Below are positions 1 through 8,117 of a stretch of DNA of 64,000 nt, in pieces; position 1 is the stretch's first letter, and each line of letters starts with the position of its first letter. Both the position numbers and the translations under genes were made by a program. Below the pieces are notes generated by a model that ran no database searches, was not told the DNA's origin, and worked only from the letters and a program-made list of their open reading frames with translations. The DNA lies in assembly GCA_964528675.1 (NCBI GenBank), contig CAZGTU010000009.1:32584-96583 (forward strand), given 5' to 3'. The stretch is from CAYRTD01 sp964528675 (GTDB lineage: Bacteria; Bacteroidota; Bacteroidia; Bacteroidales; GCA-2748055).

Positions 1-953
1 TCTATGCATTCTTGAAGCAATAAGTCTGCTGCACGGGCAAAAACTCCATTATTCTTTTCAATTGCAAGTCTCTTGTATTGTGTATAATCACCCCAGTTAA
101 CATTTGATGATCCGCGATCCTGCCTGTGACTGAACATTGTTTCTACTTCTCCTGATGGTTGGCGCATTGCAAGGTTATAATTGAGATTCAAGGCAACCAG
201 ATCCAGGAAATCTTTTCTGTCCCAATAATCTGCCAGGATAATTAAGCCATTATTGGCTACTTCATTATAGTGCGGACTCCTCTCCTCGTAGTACATTCCT
301 TTATCGTCCATATCGATGCCATCTGAAAGATATTCCTCAATATATACTTCATTTCCAGGTTCCGAAAAGATTGAATCTGCCATTGCCAAAGGGGCACAAT
401 TGGCAGCCCAGCGATGATTACTGGTATAAGGAAATCCATTTCTGATACGTTCCGCTCCTTTTTTGATATAGACTTCCAGGCCTTCCATTAATTCTTTCTT
501 ACCATTTACGTTGGAAGCTTTTAACTTCTGGTAAACTTTAATCAGTCCCGGAAGTGAGAAACCAACCTCATTAGGACCTCCAATGCTTTTAGTACCCAGA
601 CTTATACTACCGTTTGGTCTTTGCCGTCGGAGCATGAATTCTATATTTGCACGCAGCTTTTCAAATGTTTCCGGTTGATTATAATACTCCGGGAAATCAG
701 GATACAGATAAGCAACGAAAAGATATTGTCCCTGGTAAACAGAACCCCTGGTATCCGCATAAGGTTTAACATCTCCATAAACGAACCCTCCATAATTCCT
801 GCTTTCCCTGTCCATACAGAAATGCTCCACAAGGAAGTCAATTTTCTCTTTGGTTAATTTAACAATAGCCGTCCTATCATTTACAATTACATCCTGTGCA
901 TTAATTATGAAAGTACAAGTGAATATGCCGATTAATAAAACTGTTTTTTTCAT
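1..953 (-). CDS. Secreted probable polysaccharide-active enzyme, 3' end cut off by the window
   Basis: An open frame of 317 codons starts at ATG 953 and runs through the left edge without a stop, so the C-terminus is missing. Residues 1-20 form a clean signal peptide (MKKTVLLIGIFTCTFIINAQ). The visible part is rich in Trp, Tyr and helical segments and contains ERSPHYNE, NHRWAAN and SHRQDRGSSNVNWGDY. This style is typical of (alpha/alpha)-toroid lyases and hydrolases, but I do not recognise a specific family. It lies 34 bp downstream of the GH105 gene on the same strand and is therefore inferred to be the distal gene of the polysaccharide locus. A role in depolymerising the substrate that feeds the GH105 step is inference only. 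Confidence 0.72.
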   Translation of the reverse strand, partial: MKKTVLLIGIFTCTFIINAQDVIVNDRTAIVKLTKEKIDFLVEHFCMDRESRNYGGFVYGDVKPYADTRGSVYQGQYLFVAYLYPDFPEYYNQPETFEKLRANIEFMLRRQRPNGSISLGTKSIGGPNEVGFSLPGLIKVYQKLKASNVNGKKELMEGLEVYIKKGAERIRNGFPYTSNHRWAANCAPLAMADSIFSEPGNEVYIEEYLSDGIDMDDKGMYYEERSPHYNEVANNGLIILADYWDRKDFLDLVALNLNYNLAMRQPSGEVETMFSHRQDRGSSNVNWGDYTQYKRLAIEKNNGVFARAADLLLQECI

Positions 954-987
954 CTCATGAATATTTATTACTAAATGTTACCCGGTA

Positions 988-2250
988 TTAAAAAGACTGT
1001 GGATTTACCCTCTTATGATATTTTTTACTCATTTTTGCGATTTCCGCTCCAGCAAGCAATGTAGCCGCAAGCCCGTGAGTATCATTTACTGAGATCGGAC
1101 GGTTATAATAGAAAGGAAGATTCATCTCAACATGAGTACCCACACAGATATCTTTTACCTGTGCATCCTCTGTGATGTTGGAATATAATCCCTGCCATCC
1201 TTTCCATGCCACCTGAGCATAAGCCTGGTCAATCCATTTCTCGTTAACTGATTTTGCGATGCTGTAGGTAAACATGGCAGTAGAGGAAGATTCCAAAAAC
1301 GAATCGTTCCTATCCAACAATTGATGCCATAAACCCGATTGACTCTGTAGTCGTGTCAGTCCTGCAACATGCCGGCTGAGAATGCTCAATAACTCATCTC
1401 TTTGCGGATAGTCTTCAGGCAGATAATCCAGTAATTCTACCTGGGCCATGATTACCCAGCCATTCGCACGTCCCCAGAAGGCTCCATTTCTAATATTTTG
1501 ATGGTGAAAATAGGCATGATTATAAATATTTAAATGATCATCACTCAGATAGTTAGTAAAGTTCCTAATCTGTTTTACCGCAAAATCATAGTATTTATTT
1601 TCACCGGAATAATGTCCCATCCTGGCCAGAAATGAAACGCTCATATAAAGATCATCGGCCCATACGGCGCCCTTCCTTGGATATTCACGACAGAGTGTTT
1701 CGTCTTCCAGCCTGAATTCTTCATTCATAATATAGTCCGCAGTCCGATTCACAATCTCTTCCCATCTCTCATTTTCCCATTCTCCATTATTCATCATTTC
1801 AATCAACGCTGCCCCCATGGTGCCGCAATTATCCAGGTAATTGAAATCATATAGCTGCCGGAATGAAGGTTTTGAAATTAAGGGATCCTCAAAATGTTTT
1901 TTGAAATAATCATAATGATCACTTATAAATCTGTAATTCTTTTCAACCCAATTGCTATACTTATTTTCTTCCAGATAACTCCCTATCCGGAGCATAGCAA
2001 TATTCATGAACCCATTTTTATAATTCCAATCGGTAAATTTACTTTTCACCCGTATACTGGCATTTACAGCCAGGTTTTCACTCTCTGTGTAAATCTCCCC
2101 GGTTTTAAAATTCATCAGGGTATGAGAGGTTTGAGACAAAACATTATCGGCAAGAAACCTGACAGTTTCTTCGGGCGATTTTCTCGGCATCTGAGCATTT
2201 GTAAAAGTAAATGCAAACAGGATTAACATTGATAAAATTATTTTCTTCAT
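988..2250 (-). CDS. GH105-type unsaturated rhamnogalacturonyl/glucuronyl hydrolase
   Basis: This 420-residue protein starts at ATG 2250, which gives a good signal peptide (MKKIILSMLILFAFTFTNAQ). An upstream in-frame TTG would add eight residues that spoil it. The body matches the GH88/GH105 (YteR-like) six-hairpin fold: WADDLYMSVSFLARMG carries the Asp expected for catalysis, WGRANGW is a family hallmark, and SSSTAMFTYSIAKSVN and GTHVEMN lie toward the C-terminus. Family members hydrate and cleave the unsaturated uronic acid left at the non-reducing end by polysaccharide lyases. The signal peptide suggests periplasmic action. It follows the symporter gene by 33 bp, so it is probably co-transcribed. 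The exact sugar specificity cannot be read from sequence. Confidence 0.88.
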   Translation of the reverse strand: MKKIILSMLILFAFTFTNAQMPRKSPEETVRFLADNVLSQTSHTLMNFKTGEIYTESENLAVNASIRVKSKFTDWNYKNGFMNIAMLRIGSYLEENKYSNWVEKNYRFISDHYDYFKKHFEDPLISKPSFRQLYDFNYLDNCGTMGAALIEMMNNGEWENERWEEIVNRTADYIMNEEFRLEDETLCREYPRKGAVWADDLYMSVSFLARMGHYSGENKYYDFAVKQIRNFTNYLSDDHLNIYNHAYFHHQNIRNGAFWGRANGWVIMAQVELLDYLPEDYPQRDELLSILSRHVAGLTRLQSQSGLWHQLLDRNDSFLESSSTAMFTYSIAKSVNEKWIDQAYAQVAWKGWQGLYSNITEDAQVKDICVGTHVEMNLPFYYNRPISVNDTHGLAATLLAGAEIAKMSKKYHKRVNPQSF

Positions 2251-2283
2251 ATCGTTAGAACATAAAATTCTCAAAAATCTGGA

Positions 2284-4155
2284 TTATATGGCTTTTTCCG
2301 AATTATAAAGGGTACTGCCCTCCAGTTCACTATCGTTTTCTTCCCGATTTACGGTTCCATTAACTTCCGGGCTCCCTTTAACTCTGAGATGTTTATACCA
2401 GTTGAAATAAAGACCAACTGTAAGGAGTGAAAAAATTGAAAATAATATGCCAAAATTATCCCATCGTTTAAAGACCACCATCATCCCTGAAAGAAAAAGC
2501 GAAATCTGCCATGGAACAGCCATGAAAATTGAGATTATGTCTCTTTTATTTTCCCTGTCGATTTCCATTCTTTGTTTTTCCGGGAGCTTTTTGCTTACTT
2601 TTTTCCAGAACCCGAAAGGCCGGGTAATTCTGTAAAAATTATCAAGTGTATTATTATCAGCAGGTCTGGCAAAATAAGTTCCTAATACCGATCCGGCCAG
2701 TGACAGTAGGCTGGCTGCAATAAAAAGAAAATATTCAGTGATAGCCGGAAAAAAAAGTTTGATGCTTATAGCCGCAATAAGCCCGGAAAAAGTTCCTGCA
2801 GCGAATCCGAAGCCGTTAAACCGCCACCAATACCAGCGTAATAATTGAGGAATTAACATTCCAGATGCAATTCCCATCATTGTCCAACCCCATATTTCAT
2901 TGATATTACTAACGGTAAAACTAAACAATAGTCCAATCGTAAGCAGCAACATAGTGCTCAATTTACTATGTAGCATTAGTTTTTTATTGGAAGCCGCAGG
3001 ATTGATATATGCCTGGTAAATATCTTTCACCCAGTAAGATGCACCTGCATTAACTGTGGCGTCCACGGTAGACATTGCTGCGGCAATAAAACCGGCTACA
3101 ACTAGTCCCTTAATACCGGCAGGGATATAAGTTGCAATAACTGTGGGCAGCACCATTTCCGGATCGGTTATCAGAGAATGCTGAATACCGTAGTAAATTC
3201 CGAGCAATGCCAGGCCGGCGGTTAGCGGCCATCTGAACATCAGAAGAATAATCCACAAAAGAGAAGTCAATCCGGCATCTCTTTCATCCTTAGCTGCAAA
3301 ATAACGCTGTGCCATATATGAATTCCCTCCTCCAAAACCTTCGAGAACAGCTTTTAAGAAATAGAAAGCTACTGCGACCCCGAAAAGATTGTAAATTCCA
3401 TATTGTCCCGGATTATTAAGATTCATGGGAGGCAGAAAATTTGTCCACTCCCGGTAAGTCGTATTTATTGCATGAGTTTCTCCATTCAAACCTGGCATAG
3501 AAGTAACTATGGCTGCATCTTCAGCACCGATATCAGCTGTTATCATAGCCTTTACCACCACAAACAAGGCAACACCAAGAATAATGATGCCCTGGAAGAG
3601 GTCCATCCATACTACCGCATACAAACCACTGGCAACAGTATAGGATGCAGCAATCGCGATCATGATGGCTGCAGCCAATCTCCAATCAATATTAAGGAAT
3701 TCACCGGCAAATTTTCCGGAAGCAATTGCAAAATAACTTATCAGAGCTATCGTAAGTACTAAACTCGCTATTGCACTTATTAACCTCGCAAGGTCACCCT
3801 GCTTGTTTTTACCAAAACGAAAATACATCCATTCTGCCAGAGTCATCACTCCGCTTCTTCTATTCCATTTACCCATAAATACCATAAGAAAAGCGAGAAT
3901 GAGAACGACACCACCTCTCAATTCAATATAAAAACCAGCTACACCAAGAGCATAAATAAGCGCTGTATTTATCATTGTACCGGAAATGTCAACATTAGCT
4001 GCCATTCCACTGGCGCCAAGTACCCACCAGGGTAATTTATTACTACCCAGGAAATAGGAATTAATATCTTTGGTAGACTTTCGCTGTAGAAAATATCCTA
4101 CCACAATTATTGCAAGCATGTATATGCCTACAATCAAAAAATCCAGTGTTGTCAT
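2284..4155 (-). CDS. Sodium:solute symporter (SSS family)
   Basis: The 623-residue polytopic inner-membrane protein has about 14 hydrophobic helices. It belongs to the SSS/SSF family: the N-terminal FLIVGIYMLAIIVVGYFLQR helix is followed by the SYFLGSNKLPWWVLGASGMA loop typical of sugar and solute symporters, and ASGLYAVVWMDLFQG is the family signature. A hydrophilic stretch of about 60 residues precedes the last helices and a charged tail ends the protein. Family members couple Na+ entry to uptake of sugars, sugar acids or nucleosides. Its position between the GH105 gene and the HAD gene suggests that it imports the monosaccharide or disaccharide released by the locus, which is inference. 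It follows the HAD gene by 43 bp. Confidence 0.9.
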   Translation of the reverse strand: MTTLDFLIVGIYMLAIIVVGYFLQRKSTKDINSYFLGSNKLPWWVLGASGMAANVDISGTMINTALIYALGVAGFYIELRGGVVLILAFLMVFMGKWNRRSGVMTLAEWMYFRFGKNKQGDLARLISAIASLVLTIALISYFAIASGKFAGEFLNIDWRLAAAIMIAIAASYTVASGLYAVVWMDLFQGIIILGVALFVVVKAMITADIGAEDAAIVTSMPGLNGETHAINTTYREWTNFLPPMNLNNPGQYGIYNLFGVAVAFYFLKAVLEGFGGGNSYMAQRYFAAKDERDAGLTSLLWIILLMFRWPLTAGLALLGIYYGIQHSLITDPEMVLPTVIATYIPAGIKGLVVAGFIAAAMSTVDATVNAGASYWVKDIYQAYINPAASNKKLMLHSKLSTMLLLTIGLLFSFTVSNINEIWGWTMMGIASGMLIPQLLRWYWWRFNGFGFAAGTFSGLIAAISIKLFFPAITEYFLFIAASLLSLAGSVLGTYFARPADNNTLDNFYRITRPFGFWKKVSKKLPEKQRMEIDRENKRDIISIFMAVPWQISLFLSGMMVVFKRWDNFGILFSIFSLLTVGLYFNWYKHLRVKGSPEVNGTVNREENDSELEGSTLYNSEKAI

Positions 4156-4198
4156 CTATCCTCTCTTTTATGTTCTTAATCAAGTTCAAATGTGATTT

Positions 4199-5167
4199 TT
4201 ATTTACTTGTAAGTATTGGCAGTGCATCTTCAAGAGCTTTACATTTTGCAAGAAGCATTGTATTCATTCCACTCTGGTCTATATTTCCACCATCAATACC
4301 AATGCAATTAAATCCGGCTAATCTCACTGAGAGCACACCTGCAGAACTATCTTCGATTCCGATAACCCTGTGTCTTTTTTTTGGATCTATACCCAATCCG
4401 ACCCTCGCGGTTTCTGCATATAACCATGGATGCGGCTTAGGTGACAACTCTCCCAGAGTACCGGTTTCTCCCCTTCTTAATGCAAAACCGGCAGTAATAA
4501 TTGCATCATAGAAGTCTTTTGGATCACCCATGTTCATTGTCCTGAAAGCAGATACGATCTCAGGCCAGGCCTTTTCATATAACCCCGAGGTCACCAGACC
4601 CACTTTTATGTGATTTTCTTTTAAAGCCAATAAAAATTCTCTGAGCCCCGGAGATGGTACAAAAGCATCACTTTTACCTCTGCCCTTAAGAATCTCATTC
4701 ATTTCTTCTTTTACTATTTCGAAATAGTAGCTTCTTGCCTCTTCAACTTTTTTATCCGGACAGTACTTTTGAATGCAATATTGTAGATGTTCGGAAACCG
4801 AATGCCCTGAAACGTGTGGAATATCTTCATCCTCAAGCTCAAAATTTTCGTCTCTCAATAAACGTCCTGTTGTTAGCTGAATAATCCATATCCAGAATGA
4901 TTCACTATGCACACTGGTTCCATCCAGATCCATAAGAACAGCTTCGGCCGGTCCTTCAAATTCCGTATGAGGAAAAGGATAAATAGCGGGATGTCCCAGG
5001 GCGGACTTAACATAAACAAGTACCTTATCTCTGTATTCGATAAAATCGGCTTTCCTGTCTTTTGCGGTATAAATATTAATTACCCCTTCTCTGCCCCTAA
5101 AAAAATATCCATCACCGCCGGACTCGACCTCAAGAAATTCCTTTGCTATTTCCCTGAATGATTCCAT
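4199..5167 (-). CDS. HAD-superfamily hydrolase (beta-phosphoglucomutase-like) with N-terminal extension
   Basis: A 322-residue protein. The HAD motif I appears only at residues 80-84 (DLDGT, nucleophile Asp80 and acid/base Asp82), so about 75 residues precede the usual domain. Motif II is near VGLVTSGLYEKAW (Thr/Ser), and the motif III/IV region is GIEDSSAGVLSVRLAG. The helical cap between motifs I and II fits the subclass I phosphatase/phosphomutase group. Such enzymes act on sugar phosphates in the cytoplasm. In this locus it may process the imported sugar after phosphorylation, which is inference. The extension carries no motif I recognise. The gene lies 12 bp after the GH38-like gene and is clearly in the same transcription unit. 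Confidence 0.82.
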   Translation of the reverse strand: MESFREIAKEFLEVESGGDGYFFRGREGVINIYTAKDRKADFIEYRDKVLVYVKSALGHPAIYPFPHTEFEGPAEAVLMDLDGTSVHSESFWIWIIQLTTGRLLRDENFELEDEDIPHVSGHSVSEHLQYCIQKYCPDKKVEEARSYYFEIVKEEMNEILKGRGKSDAFVPSPGLREFLLALKENHIKVGLVTSGLYEKAWPEIVSAFRTMNMGDPKDFYDAIITAGFALRRGETGTLGELSPKPHPWLYAETARVGLGIDPKKRHRVIGIEDSSAGVLSVRLAGFNCIGIDGGNIDQSGMNTMLLAKCKALEDALPILTSK

Positions 5168-5179
5168 GTATAAGGGACT

Positions 5180-7957
5180 TTAATGTAATTCATTATTTAC
5201 TAATTTAAATGTGAGTATCTTTTTAGGCTTTATCTTATATTTAAATTCAGCCGTATTTTCTTCTATTAATTCTTCCCGGTCCTCGGCAATACCACAATCT
5301 ATAATTTTTTTGTAGTGGGTATTGAATTTCAAATGTAAATCTTCCTCATTCTCTGAAGGATTGTACAATCGGATTATCAGACCATTACCCTTTTCTGCTT
5401 TTTTCACCGCAGAGATTTGGATGACGGGATTGATAGAATTTATGAGTGAATATTTATGAGGCAGATTTCCCTTACCTATACCACTTTGAACCATATGAAA
5501 AGGAGCAATGTAATCGTCTGAAACCTTCAATAATGCAGAATTCTTCCAGTCGCCTGCATATGGATAGATCATGTATTCAAATATTTGCTTACCAGGACAC
5601 TGAATACCCAGATCATCCAGTTCAGTTGTTTTTTCTTCACTGACCTTAAGTTTTATTCTGCAGGCCCTCAGCAAAGTAAGAGCTATTGTATTATGTTTAT
5701 CTCTTAATATTTCGTATTCAAATAATCCCCGGGGGAATATTGCCAGACCTTCTTTTTCATCATTAAGGCTCACAAAGCTTTGAAGTGGATGAGTTCCTTG
5801 CACTTCTTCTACCCATCCGGTTGAATCAGGAAGTTTTATACTTCTGCTGACTACATCGAAATGACTTCCGGCCCAACTTTGCTCTGTTTGGAGTGCGGTC
5901 GGGAAACAAGCTCTAAGCCAATGATCTTTTGCCTTGTTTATCAATTCAACTCTTACTTTTAATCCTCGTCTTCCTTTCTCGAGTGTATAAAAGACTTTTA
6001 CAGGCAATTCAACCCAACGATCGCTTCTTCGCTCACTACCCAGGTACTCTTCAGGAAGGCAGAAGCTAAACTCAGCCGATATTACAGATCTTAAAGCACC
6101 GCTTTCAACTATACTGATGGTGGCGTTCACCCCAAGGCTGTTTATTTTTTTTTCATAGGGCAGATCAACATGCTGCCAGGCATTCCCGGCCTCTCCCTGA
6201 TCATATAAATAATTGAGGTTTCTATACCACTTCCCTGTTTCCATATTCAGAAGATCGATTGATCCGTTATTGTTGATCCTGACTCTTAGATACTCATTTT
6301 CCATAGACTCCGGACCGGTTACAAGCGAGTCATTGTTTCTATGTTCAAAATCATGGGGTCTGACCTGAAGAACTTTATAGCCAGTGGCGGGAATATTCTT
6401 AAGAGAAGCATAAAACCGAAGCCTGGTTGAGGAAAGAATGGTGGGAACCTCCCATATACTATCAACAAAAACACTGGAATTCTCTGCTGTCAGTAACTGA
6501 GTTTCTACCATTTCTCCTTCAGGATCTATAAGTTCTATCGATTTAGCATTCCATTCAGAAGGTATTTCCAGATCGACAGGGACAACAGCATTTCTGTAAA
6601 AGGGTCGTGAATTAAAAACTACAAATTGCATGGAATCTTCATCCAGATTCAAGGGATCTAAATATTTAACGATATAATCTATGGCTTCCTCCCGGACTAT
6701 CCCGGCGATATCATTTACTTTGCGGTATCTGTATTCCATATCCCAGCAAACGACATCCGGAGCACATCCACCATTTGCATCGTGTGTATGATTCGACATC
6801 AACCATGTCCAGCCTTTTTCGATATATCCTTCAGGATAATTCATTCCCAGGCTCATGGCAAGGGATGCCAGGGGTTCTGCCTCATTCTTCAATTGATAGA
6901 ATGCTTTAGAATCCTGTTGTTTCAGGTAAGTTCGAGCACTAATGGTACCCGGAAAGAGATAGGTCCACATACCTTCCTTAAGAAAGGATCTTCTCTCACC
7001 TTTTAGAACCGGCAGGTCATTCTCTTTCAGATAAGGTAATGCCTCTTCCCAGAAATCCTCCAGAGAACAATGCTCAATTTCGAGCTTTCCCTCGAATATA
7101 TCCTGAGCATCTTTAATTATTTGAGACTCCTCTGGGTAAGCCACAGAAATATCATGACCATTCATTGCAAGAAAAACCGGGGTAGTGAAGTGTCCGGCTT
7201 CTCGATCAAGCATATTCTCTATAGCTTTTTTGAGAAAATCTTTTTTATAAGTGGGGGTTGGGTCTTTAAGAACGAAGGACGGATCACTTCCTGAAAGTTG
7301 ATCTGACGGTCTTACCGGTATTTCATTATATTTACCCCAATGAAAAGTCTTATCAAAAACAGTTCCTCGTGTAACCATTCTATGTACCTGATAGTACCAA
7401 TTATACCGGGCATAAATAGCAAACCGGCTTGCATAGACCCTGGTGCCATCAGGAGCTGACCAGATATATTCTGCATCCGATTCATGATGAGAAATTCCTC
7501 TATAAAACATCACTTTATCCAGACCAAAATCTTTAAGAATCTGGGGCAATTGACCTGTTTGCCCCCAGGAGGATGGTGTATAAGCAACCGTTCCGGGTTT
7601 TCCACCATATTTTTCAGTCATTCGACGTCCCCATATAAGGTTTCTAACCAGGGCTTCATCTCCAATACTGAATTCTTCAGCAAGTGTATAATAAGGACCA
7701 ATTATCAATCTGCCTTCCCTTACAAGTTTTTCAATCCTTTCCTGCATTTCAGGCTTCATTTCCAGATAATCATCTATCATTATCGTATGACCATCCATTG
7801 TAAATGAATGATAATTGGGATCTTTCTCCAATATCTTAATAGTCGTATCCATCATTCTAATCAATGAATGACGTGTTTTTTCAAAAGATTGCCTGAACTC
7901 CCTGTCCCAATGAGTGTTAGAAACTACTTTTATTTTTCTTATATCCACTTCCGGCAT
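5180..7957 (-). CDS. GH38-family (alpha-mannosidase-like) protein with altered nucleophile motif
   Basis: A 925-residue protein with GH38 architecture. An N-terminal catalytic domain begins with the metal-binding NTHWDRE (His16, Asp18), followed by a three-helix middle domain and beta-rich C-terminal domains. The other metal-site His lies in LMSNHTHDANGGC. At the position where GH38 enzymes have the nucleophile and zinc ligand in a PDxFGHxxQLPQIL motif, this protein reads TPSSWGQTGQLPQIL, with Ser129 where Asp is expected. No signal peptide is visible, so it is probably cytoplasmic. Either the subfamily uses a different catalytic residue or the protein no longer acts as a retaining mannosidase. 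A 160-bp gap with a terminator-like hairpin separates it from the upstream CBM9 gene. Confidence 0.85.
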   Translation of the reverse strand: MPEVDIRKIKVVSNTHWDREFRQSFEKTRHSLIRMMDTTIKILEKDPNYHSFTMDGHTIMIDDYLEMKPEMQERIEKLVREGRLIIGPYYTLAEEFSIGDEALVRNLIWGRRMTEKYGGKPGTVAYTPSSWGQTGQLPQILKDFGLDKVMFYRGISHHESDAEYIWSAPDGTRVYASRFAIYARYNWYYQVHRMVTRGTVFDKTFHWGKYNEIPVRPSDQLSGSDPSFVLKDPTPTYKKDFLKKAIENMLDREAGHFTTPVFLAMNGHDISVAYPEESQIIKDAQDIFEGKLEIEHCSLEDFWEEALPYLKENDLPVLKGERRSFLKEGMWTYLFPGTISARTYLKQQDSKAFYQLKNEAEPLASLAMSLGMNYPEGYIEKGWTWLMSNHTHDANGGCAPDVVCWDMEYRYRKVNDIAGIVREEAIDYIVKYLDPLNLDEDSMQFVVFNSRPFYRNAVVPVDLEIPSEWNAKSIELIDPEGEMVETQLLTAENSSVFVDSIWEVPTILSSTRLRFYASLKNIPATGYKVLQVRPHDFEHRNNDSLVTGPESMENEYLRVRINNNGSIDLLNMETGKWYRNLNYLYDQGEAGNAWQHVDLPYEKKINSLGVNATISIVESGALRSVISAEFSFCLPEEYLGSERRSDRWVELPVKVFYTLEKGRRGLKVRVELINKAKDHWLRACFPTALQTEQSWAGSHFDVVSRSIKLPDSTGWVEEVQGTHPLQSFVSLNDEKEGLAIFPRGLFEYEILRDKHNTIALTLLRACRIKLKVSEEKTTELDDLGIQCPGKQIFEYMIYPYAGDWKNSALLKVSDDYIAPFHMVQSGIGKGNLPHKYSLINSINPVIQISAVKKAEKGNGLIIRLYNPSENEEDLHLKFNTHYKKIIDCGIAEDREELIEENTAEFKYKIKPKKILTFKLVNNELH

Positions 7958-8042
7958 AATTCAAGATTCATTAATTAATATGTTCACCCAGGGAATGAAA
8001 ATGTGATAATTCTCTGAAATAATACCTTTGAGCTTATCCGGG

Positions 8043-8071
8043 TAAAAAAGAAAGGTGGCAGAACCACCTTC
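8043..8071 (-). terminator. Rho-independent terminator or attenuator after the CBM9 gene
   Basis: A perfect 7-bp stem (AAGGTGG / CCACCTT, arms 8052-8058 and 8064-8070) with a 5-nt loop is followed on the minus strand by a T-rich run (TCTTTTTT). It lies 47 bp beyond the stop of the CBM9 gene. Because the GH38-like gene follows on the same strand, the hairpin probably lowers downstream expression relative to susC/susD and the CBM9 gene rather than ending the operon completely. Confidence 0.75.
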
Positions 8072-8117
8072 CTTTTAGAGAATACCAACTAAAACTTCAA
8101 AGTAGCATGATCTATAA

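Noticed and set aside
8025..8032. Plus-strand promoter (TACCTTTG) between the CBM9 and GH38-like genes
   Set aside because: It would drive transcription against both neighbouring genes, has no -33 element and is likely a chance match.
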